Part shown: piece by piece, positions 13,691 to 39,055 of the stretch
How the letters are laid out: every line of letters begins with the position of its first letter
How positions within the stretch are numbered: position 1 is the stretch's first letter
Source of the DNA: Glandiceps talaboti
Taxonomy: Eukaryota > Hemichordata > Enteropneusta > Spengelidae
Direction of reading: 5' to 3'
Assembly: GCF_964340395.1 (NCBI RefSeq)
Contig: NC_135555.1
Span: 25,732,225 to 25,796,224 of the forward strand
DNA: 64,000 bases
Position numbers and translations under genes: made by a program
The notes under the pieces: generated by a model
The model's database searches: none
What the model saw: the letters and a program-made list of their open reading frames with translations, nothing else
What the model was told of the DNA's origin: nothing

Positions 13691-16600
13691 GAACGTCTCT
13701 TAATGAATTCCACGTTTTACACTGGAAGTTCTCTTAATGAATTCCACATTTTACCCTGGAAGTTCTTTTAATGAATTCCATGTTTTACCCTGGAAGTTCT
13801 CTTAATGAATTCCACATTTTACCCTGGAAGTTCTTTTAATGAATTCCACATTTTACCCTGGAAGTTCTCTTAATGAATTCCACATTTTACCCTGGAAGTT
13901 CTTTTAATGAATTCCATGTTTTACCCTGGAAGTTCTTTTAATGAATTCCACATTTTACCCTGGAAGTTCTTTTAATGAATTCCACATTTTACCCTGGAAG
14001 TTCTTTTAATTAATTCCACATTTTACCCTGGAACGTCTCTTAATGAATTCCATGTTTTACCCTGGAAGTTCTTTTAATGAATTCCACATTTTACCCTGGA
14101 AGTTCTTTTAATGAATTCCATGTTTTACCCTGGAAGTTCTTTTAATGAATTCCACATTTTACCCTGGAAGTTCTTTTAATGAATTCCATGTTTTACCCTG
14201 GAAGTTCTTTTAATGAATTCCACATTTTACCCTGGAAGTTCTTTTAATGAATTCCATGTTTTACCCTGGAAGTTCTTTTAATGAATTCCACATTTTACCC
14301 TGGAAGTTCTTTTAATGAATTCCATGTTTTACCCTGGAAGTTCTCTTAATGAATTCCATGTTTTACCCTGGAAGTTCTCTTAATGAATTCCATGGTTTAC
14401 ACTGGAAGTTCTCTTAATGAATTCTACATTCTACCCTGGAAGTTCTTTTAATGAATTCCACAATTTACCCTGGAAGTTCTTTTAATGAATTCCACATTTT
14501 ACCCTGGAAGTTCTTTTAATGAATTCCATGTTTTACCCTGGAAGTTCTTTTAATGAATTCCACGTTTTACCCTGGAAGTTCTCTTAATGAATTCCACATT
14601 TTACCCAAAAAGTTCTTTTAATGAATTCCACGTTTTACCCTGGAACGTCTCTTAATGAATTCTACATTTTACCCTGGAAGTTCTCTTAATGAATTCCATG
14701 TTTTACCCTGGAAGTTCTTTTAATGAATTCCACATTTTACCCTGGAAGTTCTCTTAATGAATTCCACATTTTACCCTGGAAGTTCTTTTAAAGAATTACA
14801 TGTTTTACCCTGGAAGTTCTTTTAATGAATTCCATGTTTTACCCTGGAAGTTCTCTTAATGAATTCTACATTTTACCCTGGAAGTTCTTTTAATGAATTC
14901 CATGTTTTACCCTGGAAGTTCTCTTAATGAATTCCATGTTTTACCCTGGAACGTCTCTTAATGAATTCCACATTTTACCCTGGAAGTTCTTTTAATGAAT
15001 TCCACATTTTACCCTGGAAGTTCTTTTAATGAATTCCACATTTTACCCTGAAAATTCTCTTAATGAATTCCACATTCTACCCTGGAAGTTCTTTTAATGA
15101 ATTCCATGTTTTACCCTGGAAGTTCTCTTAATGAATTCCATGTTTTACCCTGGAAGTTCTTTTAATGAATTCCACATTTTACCCTGGAAGTTCTTTTAAT
15201 GAATTCCATGTTTTACCCTGGAACGTCTCTTAATGAATTCCACAGTTTACACTGGAAGTTCTCTTAATGAATTCCATGTTTTACCCTGGAAGGTCTTTTA
15301 ATGAATTCCACATTTTACCCTGGAACGTCTCTTAATGAATTCCACATTTTACCCTGGAAGTTCTTTTAATGAATTCTACATTTTACCCTGGAATTTCTCT
15401 TAATGAATTCTACATTCTACCCTGGAAGTTCTTTTAATGAATTCCACATTTTACCCTGAAAGTTCTCTTAATGAATTCCATGTTTTACCCTGGAAGTTCT
15501 TTTAATGAATTCCACATTTTACCCTGAAAGTTCTTTTAATGAATTCCATGTTTTACCCTGGAAGTTCTTTTAATGAATTCCACATTTTACCCTGAAAGTT
15601 CTTTTAATGAATTCCACGTTTTACACTGGAAGTTCTCTTAATGAATTCCACAATTTACACTGGAAGTTCTCTTAATGAATTCCATGTTTTACCCTGGAAG
15701 TTCTTTTAATGAATTCCACGTTTTACCCTGGAACGTCTCTTAAAGAATTCCATGTTTTACACTGGAAGTTCTCTTAATGAATTCTACATTCTACCCTGGA
15801 AGTTCTTTTAATGAATTCCACATTTTACCCTGGAAGTTCTTTTAATGAATTCCATGTTTTACCCTGGAAGTTCTTTTAATGAATTCCACAATTTACACTG
15901 GAAGTTCTTTTAATGAATTCCACAATTTACACTGGAAGTTCTTTTAATTAATTCCACGTTTTACCCTGAAAGTTCTCTTAATGAATTCCATGTTTTACCC
16001 TGGAAGTTCTTTTAATGAATTCCACAATTTACACTGGAAGTTCTTTTAATGAATTCCATGTTTTACCCTGGAAGTTCTCTTAATGAATTCCATGTTTTAC
16101 CCTGGAAGTTCTCTTAATGAATTCTACATTTTACCCTGGAAGTTCTTTTAATTAATTCCACTGTTGACACTGGAAGTTCTTTTAATGAATTCCACATTTT
16201 ACCCTGGAAGTTCTTTTAATGAATTCCACATTTTACACTGGAAGTTCTCTTAATGAATTCCATGTTTTACCCTGGAAGTTCTTTTAATGAATTCCACATT
16301 TTTACCCTGTAAGTTCTTTTAATGAATTCTACATTCTACCCTGGAAGTTCTTTTAATGAATTCCACGTTTTACCCTGGAAGTTCTTTTAATGAATTCCAC
16401 ATTTTTACCCTGTAAGTTCTTTTAATGAATTCTACATTCTACCCTGGAAGTTCTTTTAATGAATTCCATGTTTTACCCTGGAAGTTCTTTTAATGAATTC
16501 CATGTTTTACCCTGGAAGTTCTTTTAATGAATTCCGTGTTTTACCCTGGAAGTTCTTTTAATGAATTCCATGTTTTACACTGGAAGTTCTCTTAATGAAT

Positions 16601-17712
16601 TCCATGTTTTACCCTGGAAGTTCTCTTAATGAATTCCACGTTTTACCCTGGAAGTTCTCTTAATGAATTCCATATTTTACCCTGGAAGTTCTTTTAATGA
16701 ATTCCACATTTTACCCTGGAAGTTCTTTTAATGAATTCCATGTTTTACCCTGGAAGTTCTCTTAATGAATTCCATGTTTTACCCTGGAAGTTCTTTTAAT
16801 GAATTCTACATTCTACCCTGGAAGTTCTCTTAATGAATTCTACATTTTACCCTGGAAGTTCTTTTAATGAATTCTACATTTTACCCTGGAAGTTCTTTTA
16901 ATGAATTCTACATTTTACCCTGGAAGTTCTTTTAATGAATTCCACATTTTACACTGGAAGTTCTTTTAATGAATTCTACATTTTACCCTGGAAGTTCTTT
17001 TAATGAATTCCATGTTCTACCCTGGAAGTTCTTTTAATGAATTCCACATTTTACCCTGGAAGTTCTTTTAATTAATTCCACTGTTGACACTGGAACGTCT
17101 CTTAATGAATTCCACGTTTTACCCTGGAAGTTCTTTTAATGAATTCCATGTTTTACCCTGGAAGTTCTTTTAATGAATTCCACAATTTACCCTGGAAGTT
17201 CTCTTAATGAATTCCATGTTTTACCCTGGAAGTTCTTTTAATGAATTCCACAATTTACCCTGGAAGTTCTTTTAATGAATTCCATGTTTTACCCTGGAAG
17301 TTCTTTTAATGAATTCTACATTTTACCCTGGAAGTTCTCTTAATGAATTCCATGTTTTACACTGGAAGTTCTTTTAATGAATTCCACATTTTACCCTGGA
17401 AGTTCTTTTAATGAATTCCATGTTTTACCCTGGAAGTTCTCTTAATGAATTCCATGGTTTACACTGGAAGTTCTTTTAATGAATTCCACATTTTACCCTG
17501 GAAGTTCTTTTAATGAATTCCACATTTTACACTAGAAGTTCTCTTAATGAATTCCACATTTTACCCTGGAACGTCTCTTAATGAATTCCACATTTTACCC
17601 TTGAAGTTCTTTTAATGAATTCCACAATTTACCCTGGAAGTTCTTTTAATGAATTCCACATTTTACCCTGGAAGTTCTCTTAATATTGTATCTGGTTTCT
17701 ACGTACTATTAG

Positions 17713-30022
<12,310 letters not shown>

Positions 30023-30419
30023 CCATGATCATTTGTTGATGTGTACATGAACTATTTAGAATTTGATAAAGTATTATCCAAGTTTAACATTCTAAAGTTG
30101 TGTACATGTGCAGAACAAAATTAAAATAACTATAGGGATGTTAATAATCATTGAATAAAACCACCAAACCATTATCAATTGTCAAAAGAAAACTGTTCAT
30201 TTGAACACCATGCCATTGGTCCTAGTATATTGTCATTACTTTATAGTAAATAAATTGTAAACTAAAAGCCTTCCGTAAGGGTAAAAAATAAAACACAGAT
30301 TGTCTGAATGCAACATTCTGAGCTACTATACATGATGTATCCCATAATAATCTACTGCGTGTTGAAACAAAACAAATGTGATGTGAAGAAACGATAGACA
30401 TTATCATCGAAGTAAATTG
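30023..30419 (+). other. ABCA 3' UTR and downstream flank
   Basis: No exon is seen after the stop. An AATAAA at 30154-30159 is the likely polyadenylation signal. Further AAATAAA-type strings near 30248 and 30284 are alternatives. The 25-bp array begins about 400 bp past the stop. Confidence 0.6.
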
Positions 30420-33400
30420 GCGATCAGATGGCTAATGTACAATGTACACATATGGCTAATGTACAATATACTACAGATGGCTAATGTACAATATACTATA
30501 TATGGCTAATGTACAATATACTGCAGATGGATAGTACAATATACTACAGATGGCTAATGTACAATATACTACAGATGGCTAATGTACAATATACTACAGA
30601 TGGATAATGTACAATATACTACAGATGGCTAATGTACAATATACTACAGATGGATAATGTACAATATACTACAGATGGCTAATGTACAATATACTACAGA
30701 TGGATAATGTACAATATACTATATATGGCTAATGTACAATATACTATATATGGCTAATGTACAATATACTACAGATGGCTAATGTACAATATACTACAGA
30801 TGGATAATGTACAATATACTGCAGATGGATAATGTACAATATACTACAGATGGCTAATGTACAATATACTACAGATGGCTAATGTACAATATACTACAGA
30901 TGGATAATGTACAATATACTATATATGGCTAATGTACAATATACTGCAGATGGCTAATGTACAATATACTATATATGGCTAATGTACAATATACTACAGA
31001 TGGCTAATGTACAATATACTATAGATGGCTAATGTACAATGTACTATAGATGGCTAATGTACAATATACTATATATGGCTAATGTACAATATACTGCAGA
31101 TGGCTAATGTACAATATACTATATATGGCTAATGTACAATATACTATAGATGGCTAATGTACAATGTACTATAGATGGCTAATGTACAATATACTACAGA
31201 TGGATAATGTACAATATACTATATATGGCTAATGTACAATATACTATAGATGGATAATGTACAATATACTACAGATGGATAATGTACAATATACTACAGA
31301 TGGCTAATGTACAATATACTACAGATGGCTAATGTACAATGTACTATATATGGCTAATGTACAATATACTATAGATGGCTAATGTACAATGTACTATAGA
31401 TGGCTAATGTACAATATACTACAGATGGCTAATGTACAATATACTACAGATGGATAATGTACAATATACTGCAGATGGATAATGTACAATATACTACAGA
31501 TGGCTAATGTACAATATACTACAGATGGCTAATGTACAATATACTACAGATGGCTAATGTACAATATACTACAGATGGATAATGTACAATATACTATATA
31601 TGGCTAATGTACAATATACTGCAGATGGCTAATGTACAATATACTATATATGGCTAATGTACAATATACTACAGATGGCTAATGTACAATATACTATAGA
31701 TGGCTAATGTACAATGTACTATAGATGGCTAATGTACAATATACTATATATGGCTAATGTACAATATACTGCAGATGGCTAATGTACAATATACTATATA
31801 TGGCTAATGTACAATATACTATAGATGGATAATGTACAATATACTACAGATGGCTAATGTACAATATACTGCAGATGGCTAATGTACAATATACTACAGA
31901 TGGATAATGTACAATATACTGCAGATGGATAATGTACAATATACTACAGATGGCTAATGTACAATATACTACAGATGGCTAATGTACAATATACTATAGA
32001 TGGCTAATGTACAATATACTGCAGATGGATAATGTACAATATACTGCAGATGGCTAATGTACAATATACTGCAGATGGCTAATGTACAATATACTACAGA
32101 TGGATAATGTACAATATACTACAGATGGCTAATGTACAATATACTATAGATGGCTAATGTACAATATACTACAGATGGCTAATGTACAATATACTATAGA
32201 TGGCTAATGTACAATATACTATAGATGGCTAATGTACAATATACTATAGATGGCTAATGTACAATATACTATAGATGGCTAATGTACAATATACTATAGA
32301 TGGCTAATGTACAATATACTGCAGATGGCTAATGTACAATACACTATAGATGGCTAATGTACAATATACTACAGATGGCTAATGTACAATGTACTATAGA
32401 TGGCTAATGTACAATGTACTATAGATGGCTAATGTACAATGTACTATAGATGGCTAATGTACAATGTACTACAGATGGATAATGTACAATATACTACAGA
32501 TGGATAATGTACAATATACTACAGATGGCTAATGTACAATATACTACATATGGATAATGTACAATATACTATATATGGCTAATGTACAATATACTGCAGA
32601 TGGCTAATGTACAATATACTACAGATGGCTAATGTACAATATACTGCAGATGGATAATGTACAATATACTGCAGATGGATAATGTACAATATACTGCAGA
32701 TGGCTAATGTACAATATACTACAGATGGCTAATGTACAATATACTACAGATGGCTAATGTACAATATACTATATATGGCTAATGTACAATATACTATATA
32801 TGGCTAATGTACAATATACTACAGATGGCTAATGTACAATATACTATAGATGGCTAATGTACAATGTACTATAGATGGCTAATGTACAATGTACTATAGA
32901 TGGCTAATGTACAATGTACTATAGATGGCTAATGTACAATATACTACAGATGGATAATGTACAGTATATATATAGATAGCTATAATATACTACAGATGGC
33001 TAATGTACAATATACTACAGATGGCTAATGTACAATATACTACAGATGGATAATGTACAATATACTGCAGATGGATAATGTACAATATACTGCAGATGGA
33101 TAATGTACAATATACTACAGATGGATAATGTACAATATACTACAGATGGCTAATGTACAATATACTACAGATGGCTAATGTACAATATACTATATATGGC
33201 TAATGTACAATATACTGCAGATGGCTAATGTACAATATACTATATATGGCTAATGTACAATATACTGCAGATGGCTAATGTACAATATACTACAGATGGC
33301 TAATGTACAATATACTACAGATGGATAATGTACAATATACTACAGATGGCTAATGTACAATATACTATATATGGCTAATGTACAATATACTGCAGATGGC

Positions 33401-34985
33401 TAATGTACAATATACTACAGATGGCTAATGTACAATATACTACAGATGGATAATGTACAATATACTACAGATGGCTAATGTACAATATACTGCAGATGGC
33501 TAATGTACAATATACTACAGATGGATAATGTACAATATACTACAGATGGCTAATGTACAATATACTACAGATGGATAATGTACAATATACTAGATATGGC
33601 TAATGTACAATATACTGCAGATGGCTAATGTACAATATACTACAGATGGCTAATGTACAATATACTACAGATGGATAATGTACAATATACTACAGATGGG
33701 TAATGTACAATATACTATAGATGGCTAATGTACAATATACTGCAGATGGCTAATGTACAATATACTACAGATGGCTAATGTACAATATACTACAGATGGC
33801 TAATGTACAATATACTACAGATGGCTAATGTACAATATACTATATATGGCTAATGTACAATATACTACAGATGGCTAATGTACAATGTACTATAGTTGGA
33901 TAATGTACAATATACTACAGATGGCTAATGTACAATAAACTACAGATGGCTAATGTACAATACACTATAGATGGCTAATGTACAATATACTACAGATGGC
34001 TAATGTACAATATACTACAGTTGGCTAATGTACAATATACTACAGATGGCTAATGTACAATATACTACAGATGGCTAATGTACAATATACTACAGATGGC
34101 TAATGTACAATATACTACAGATGGCTAATGTACAATATATTATAGATGGCTAATGTACAATATACTACAGATGGCTAATGTACAATATACTATAGATGGC
34201 TAATGTACAATATACTACAGATGGCTAATGTACAATATACTATAGATGGCTAATGTACAATATACTGCAGATGGATAATGTACAATATACTGCAGATGGC
34301 TAATGTACAATATACTGCAGATGGCTAATGTACAATATACTACAGATGGATAATGTACAATATACTACAGATGGCTAATGTACAATATACTATAGATGGC
34401 TAATGTACAATATACTACAGATGGCTAATGTACAATATACTATAGATGGCTAATGTACAATATACTATAGATGGCTAATGTACAATATACTATAGATGGC
34501 TAATGTACAATATACTATAGATGGCTAATGTACAATATACTATAGATGGCTAATGTACAATATACTGCAGATGGCTAATGTACAATACACTATAGATGGC
34601 TAATGTACAATATACTATAGATGGCTAATGTACAATGTACACAGATGGCTAATGTACAATATACTACAGATGGCTAATGTACAATGTACACAGATGGCTA
34701 ATGTACAGTGATGGCTAATGTACAGTGATGGCTAATGTACAATGTACACATATGGCTAATGTACAATATACTACAGATGGCTAATGTACAATATACTACA
34801 GATGGCTAATGTACAATATGCTACAGATGGCTAATGTACAATATACTATATATGGCTAATGTACAATATACTACAGATGGCTAATGTACAATATACTATA
34901 ATATATGGCTAATGTACAATATACTACAGATGGCTAATGTACAATATACTATAGATAGCTATAATATACTACAGATGGCTCATGT
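30420..34985. repeat. 25-bp minisatellite, about 180 copies
   Basis: The unit is GATGGCTAATGTACAATATACTACA. Variants are GGATAATG, ACTATAG, ACTATAT, ACTGCAG and AATGTACT. A marker unit CAATACACTATAG at about 32341 recurs at 34587. The irregular phrase TAGATAGCTATAATATAC occurs at about 32971 and 34952. Larger blocks have therefore been copied over about 2 kb. It is not coding. Confidence 0.96.
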
Positions 34986-35597
34986 GAAAGTTTTGAAAAC
35001 AAATCTTTTCAACGACAATATAATTTATGGAATTTATTAAGTGACATACGATACATTGACGCTATATGTAATTGAGTTAAGGACAGTTACAATGCAAAGA
35101 ATACACAACTTGGCCCTATAAAAATTAGCAGTTACCGAGTTGTGGATAAATATACACATTTTTAGTCTTGTATCATTGTTAATTTCTCTAGCGTTGTTAT
35201 ATGGGTGAGATATGATTGCAGGATTGAAAGAATGACATTGATTTATTGATTGATCTATTGATTGATTGATTGGTTGATTGATCAATTGGTCGACAGGGCG
35301 GTCTGCAGCCGGCCTATCAATCAATCAATCAATTAATTCTTTAGATGCCGGAGTCTAAATCTAATGCATAATGCATACTTATTGTTGGAAAACAACAAGG
35401 CATGCCATACGTGATTTTGGACCAATTACGAGAGCATTCAGTAATTACATGGGGGACTGGGTCTGGGGGAAATCAAGCCCTGTCTGTAGTATAAAATGTG
35501 ACCCTCCCCCTAAGTCCATTGTGCTAAAAAAAGACCTCCCCTCAATTTCGTTTCTACCCCTGTTAAAATATTTCGATGAAAAAAAAGGCATTTTTAA
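34986..35597. other. No gene seen; (ATTG)n/(CAAT)n inverted repeat at 35236-35336
   Basis: GATTGATTGATTGGTTGATT on the left and ATCAATCAATCAATCAATTA on the right surround a GC-rich centre (GGTCGACAGGGCGG, TGCAGCCGG), so this stretch could fold into a hairpin. The rest shows no recognised feature apart from C-rich text at 35480-35570. Confidence 0.55.
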
Positions 35598-35760
35598 CGC
35601 TGCCTCCCCATGTGGTGTAGTTGTTAGAATACAGTTCAGGAGGTCCTGGGTTTGAATCCTATGAGTGACTGAGACTTCTTCTGTAGTAATTAAGATCCCA
35701 TTACATTGATACTTTTTAAAGGCACTTATTGTTCCCACTATTACCACCACAGTGACTTGT
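35598..35760 (+). mobile_element. tRNA-derived SINE
   Basis: A tRNA-like head shows a box A match, TGGTGTAGTTGTTAGA (35613-35628), and box B GGTTTGAATCC (35649-35659), one base from GGTTCGAATCC. The A-B spacing fits a polymerase III internal promoter. The text after the head (GAGACTTCTTCTGTAG...) is not tRNA, so a SINE fits better than a tRNA gene. The 3' end is uncertain and could reach about 35900. Confidence 0.65.
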
Positions 35761-36001
35761 GTTTGTATTAAATCAACTCATGCATGGTAATGTCATTGGA
35801 TGAGATGAAGGCCAGAACTCCCAAAGACTAGATGAGCAAACACTATCTGACAACCTAAGAACCGAGGTCAACATCTCCACTCCACCACATTATCCTTAAT
35901 ATTTTGCCATGCTGTTTTCCCTTTGCTACTGTGAGACTGCTCCTCTCCTCACACCACAACTAACAGTTAATTCACTGCATTTCACTGATATGTTATGATA
36001 T

Positions 36002-36300
36002 TACCATAGTAATCCCATCAATTCGACTACTCTTTTAAATCGACTACCCACAGAGTCTTAGAAATGTAATTATTTTTCTAATCCTAGCATTTCGACCACA
36101 ACAATATCAATGTATTTATTTTTATTCAATAAAACCTTAAAAATGATTGGCAAAGAAGAAAACTTATTAGAATGTTTGATTCACTTAAATGTCTTGCAAT
36201 TCGACTGACAAAATTGTAAATTAATTTCATAAATCAAGTAATTCGACCACAACTATCGTAAGTATTAGACTCTGGCCGATTTGATGGGATTATTACAGTA
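36002..36300. mobile_element. 299-bp MITE with TA ends, Tc1/mariner-pogo type
   Basis: The left end TACCATAGTAATCCCATCAA and the reverse complement of the right end, TACTGTAATAATCCCATCAA, match at 17 of 20 positions. Both begin at a TA, the expected target duplication for Tc1/mariner/pogo elements. The inside repeats ATTCGACTAC, TTTCGACCACAAC and ATTCGACCACAAC. No transposase is present. The superfamily is inferred. Confidence 0.68.
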
Positions 36301-36885
36301 CTTTACAATGGTGGCAGTGGTGGGATGTAGGAACAGTAGGATTTGGAACCAGTGGCAGCTGTGGGATTAGGCCAAAATAACAAAATAATGTAAAATTAGA
36401 TAAAAATAAGTCAAGTAAAATGGGACCTTCCCTAATTTTCATATTCTACAATAATATGGCCCTCCCCTGAGGACCAATTTGTAAAAAGTGAACCCCCCTA
36501 ATTCCCCTGCCCCTTGTAATTACTGACGGCTCCCTAATGTCTGCCCCTATCAATAAATAATACGAATTCAACTAGATAAACACATTGAACAAAGTGCTGT
36601 AAATAAATTAATGGGAGACTTTAATAAGGAGTGTAATCAGTATTTCTTTTTAAAAACTTTGTATTGTTTGACAGAGTGGAGACTTCATTTACAAATACTT
36701 ACTGTTAATAGCTTTTCATTTGTGTTTAATATCAATGATATGTAAATTTACATCCCACTCATAGACTATGGTGTTATAATAAAAATATGATGAACAAACG
36801 TATGTGAGTGCTTGCTTTGACACATGACATTTGCCTTATATGTGAGGTCAGCTGATTTCAGATCGCTTATGCCCTGACTGCTAAT
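36301..36885. other. No gene seen; C-rich repeat remnant
   Basis: 36420-36510 has TGGGACCTTCCC, ATGGCCCTCCCCTGAGG and GTGAACCCCCC phrases of the dispersed C-rich type. No exon or RNA gene is seen. Confidence 0.5.
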
Positions 36886-36887
36886 AC

Positions 36888-38895
36888 AGTTTATATCACA
36901 CTGATCTACTATATGAATTCTAAGTATACAGTACACTGATCTACTATATGAATTCTACATATGTAGTACACTGATCTACTATATGAATTCTACATATGTA
37001 GTACACGAATCTACTATATGAATTCTACGTATGTAGTACACTGGCTGATCTACTATATGAATTCTACATATGTAGTACACTGATCTACTATATGAATTCT
37101 ACGTATGTAGTGCACTGATCTGCTATAATATGAATTCTACGTATGTAGTACACTGATCTACTATATGAATTCTATATATGTAGTACACTGATCTACTATA
37201 TGAATATGAATTCTACATATGTAGTACACTGATCTACTATATGAATTCTAAGTATGTAGTACACTGGCTGATCTACTATATGAATTCTACATATGTAGTG
37301 CACTGATCTGCTATAATATGAATTCTACGTATGTAGTACACTAATCTACTATATGAATTCTATATATGTAGTACACTGATCTACTATATGAATATGAATT
37401 CTACATATGTAGTACACTGATCTACTATATGAATTCTAAGTATGTAGTACACTGATCTATGTAATATGAATATGAATTCTACGTATGTGGTATACTGATC
37501 TACTATATGAATTCTACATATGTAGTACACTGATCTACTATATGAATTCTACATATGTAGTACACTAATCTACTATATGAATTCTACATATGTAGTACAC
37601 TGATCTACTATATGAATTCTACGTATGTAGTACACTGATCTACTATATGAATTCTACGTATGTAGTACACTGATCTACTATATGAATTCTACGTATGTGG
37701 TACACTGATCTACTATATGAATTCTACGTATGTAGTACACTGATCTACTATATGAATTCTACGTATGTAGTACACTAATCTACTATATGAATTCTACGTA
37801 TGTAGTACACTGATCTACTATATGAATTCTACGTATGTAGTACACTGATCTACTATATGAATTCTACGTATGTGGTATACTGATCTACTATATGAATTCT
37901 ACATATGTAGTACACTGATCTACTATATGAATTCTACGTATGTAGTACACTGATCTACTATATGAATTCTACATAATACACTGATCTACTATATGAATTC
38001 TACGTATGTAGTACACTGATCTACTATATGAATTCTACGTATGTAGTACACTGATCTACTATATGAATTCTACATAATTATGTAGTACACTAATCTACTA
38101 TATGAATTCTACATATGTAGTACACTGATCTACTATATGAATTCTACGTATGTGGTATACTGATCTACTATATGAATTCTACGTATGTAGTACACTGATC
38201 TACTATGTGAATTCTACATATGTAGTACACTAATCTACTATATGAATTCTACATATGTAGTACACTGATCTACTATATGAATTCTACGTATGTGGTATAC
38301 TGATCTACTATATGAATTCTACGTATGTAGTACACTGATCTACTATATGAATTCTACGTATGTAGTACACTGATCTACTATATGAATTCTACGTATGTAG
38401 TACACTGATCTACTATATGAATTCTACGTATGTAGTACACTGATCTACTATATGAATTCTACGTATGTAGTACACTGATCTACTATATGAATTCTACATA
38501 TGTAGTACACTGATCTACTATATATTCTACATATGTAGTACACTGATCTACTATATGAATTCTACATATGTAGTACACTGATCTACTATATGAATTCTAC
38601 GTATGTAGTACACTGATCTACTATATGAATTCTACGTATGTAGTACACTGATCTACTATATGAATTCTACATATGTAGTACACTGATCTACTATATGAAT
38701 TCTACATATGTAGTACACTGATCTACTATATGAATTCTACATATGTAGTACACTGATCTACTATATGAATTCTACATATGTAGTACACTGATCTACTATA
38801 TGAATTCTACGTATGTGGTACACTGATCTACTATATGAATTCTACATATGTAGTACACTGATCTACTATTAATATAAATTTGAATTCTAAGTATG
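36888..38895. repeat. 35-bp minisatellite, about 56 copies
   Basis: The unit is CTGATCTACTATATGAATTC followed by TACGTATGTAGTACA. The GTATG/ATATG change and GGTATAC/AGTACAC variants recur. Longer units carry an inserted GAATATGAATTC or GGCTGATC. It has EcoRI sites like the first array but is otherwise unrelated. Confidence 0.95.
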
Positions 38896-39055
38896 TAGTA
38901 TTATTGTAAAAGAAAATAAACTCATGAATAAATGCTTAGTTTTTTGATGAAGTTCATGCATACTCACTACCAAAATATGCATATATTATACCGAAGTTTG
39001 TTTCTTTTTCCCATTTATCAAGTGAATAATGAGACTCAATAAACCAAAACAAAAC

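Larger units (their letters stand above)
1..17682. repeat. Giant 34-bp minisatellite, about 520 copies
   Basis: The unit reads TTTTAATGAATTCCATG followed by TTTTACCCTGGAAGTTC, with an EcoRI site (GAATTC) in nearly every copy. Variants recur as discrete types: CATG/CACA/TACA after GAATTC or GAATTCTA, ACCC/ACAC, AAGTTC/AACGTC, TCTTTT/TCTCTT. The period is 34 bp. Rare 35- and 36-bp copies occur (near 6840, 6905, 11381, 13661, 16297). 34 is not a multiple of 3 and units carry TAA and TGA, so it is not coding. The array starts outside the window, so its full length is unknown. It ends about 30 bp before an ABCA splice acceptor at 17712, so it most likely fills an ABCA intron. Confidence 0.97.

Noticed and set aside
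1-17682. CRISPR array or centromeric satellite
   Set aside because: Units are contiguous with no unique spacers, so not CRISPR. The gene-adjacent position and lack of other centromere signals do not support a centromere.
35598-35670. Functional tRNA gene
   Set aside because: A and B boxes are present but a clean cloverleaf with paired acceptor arms is not apparent; SINE head preferred.
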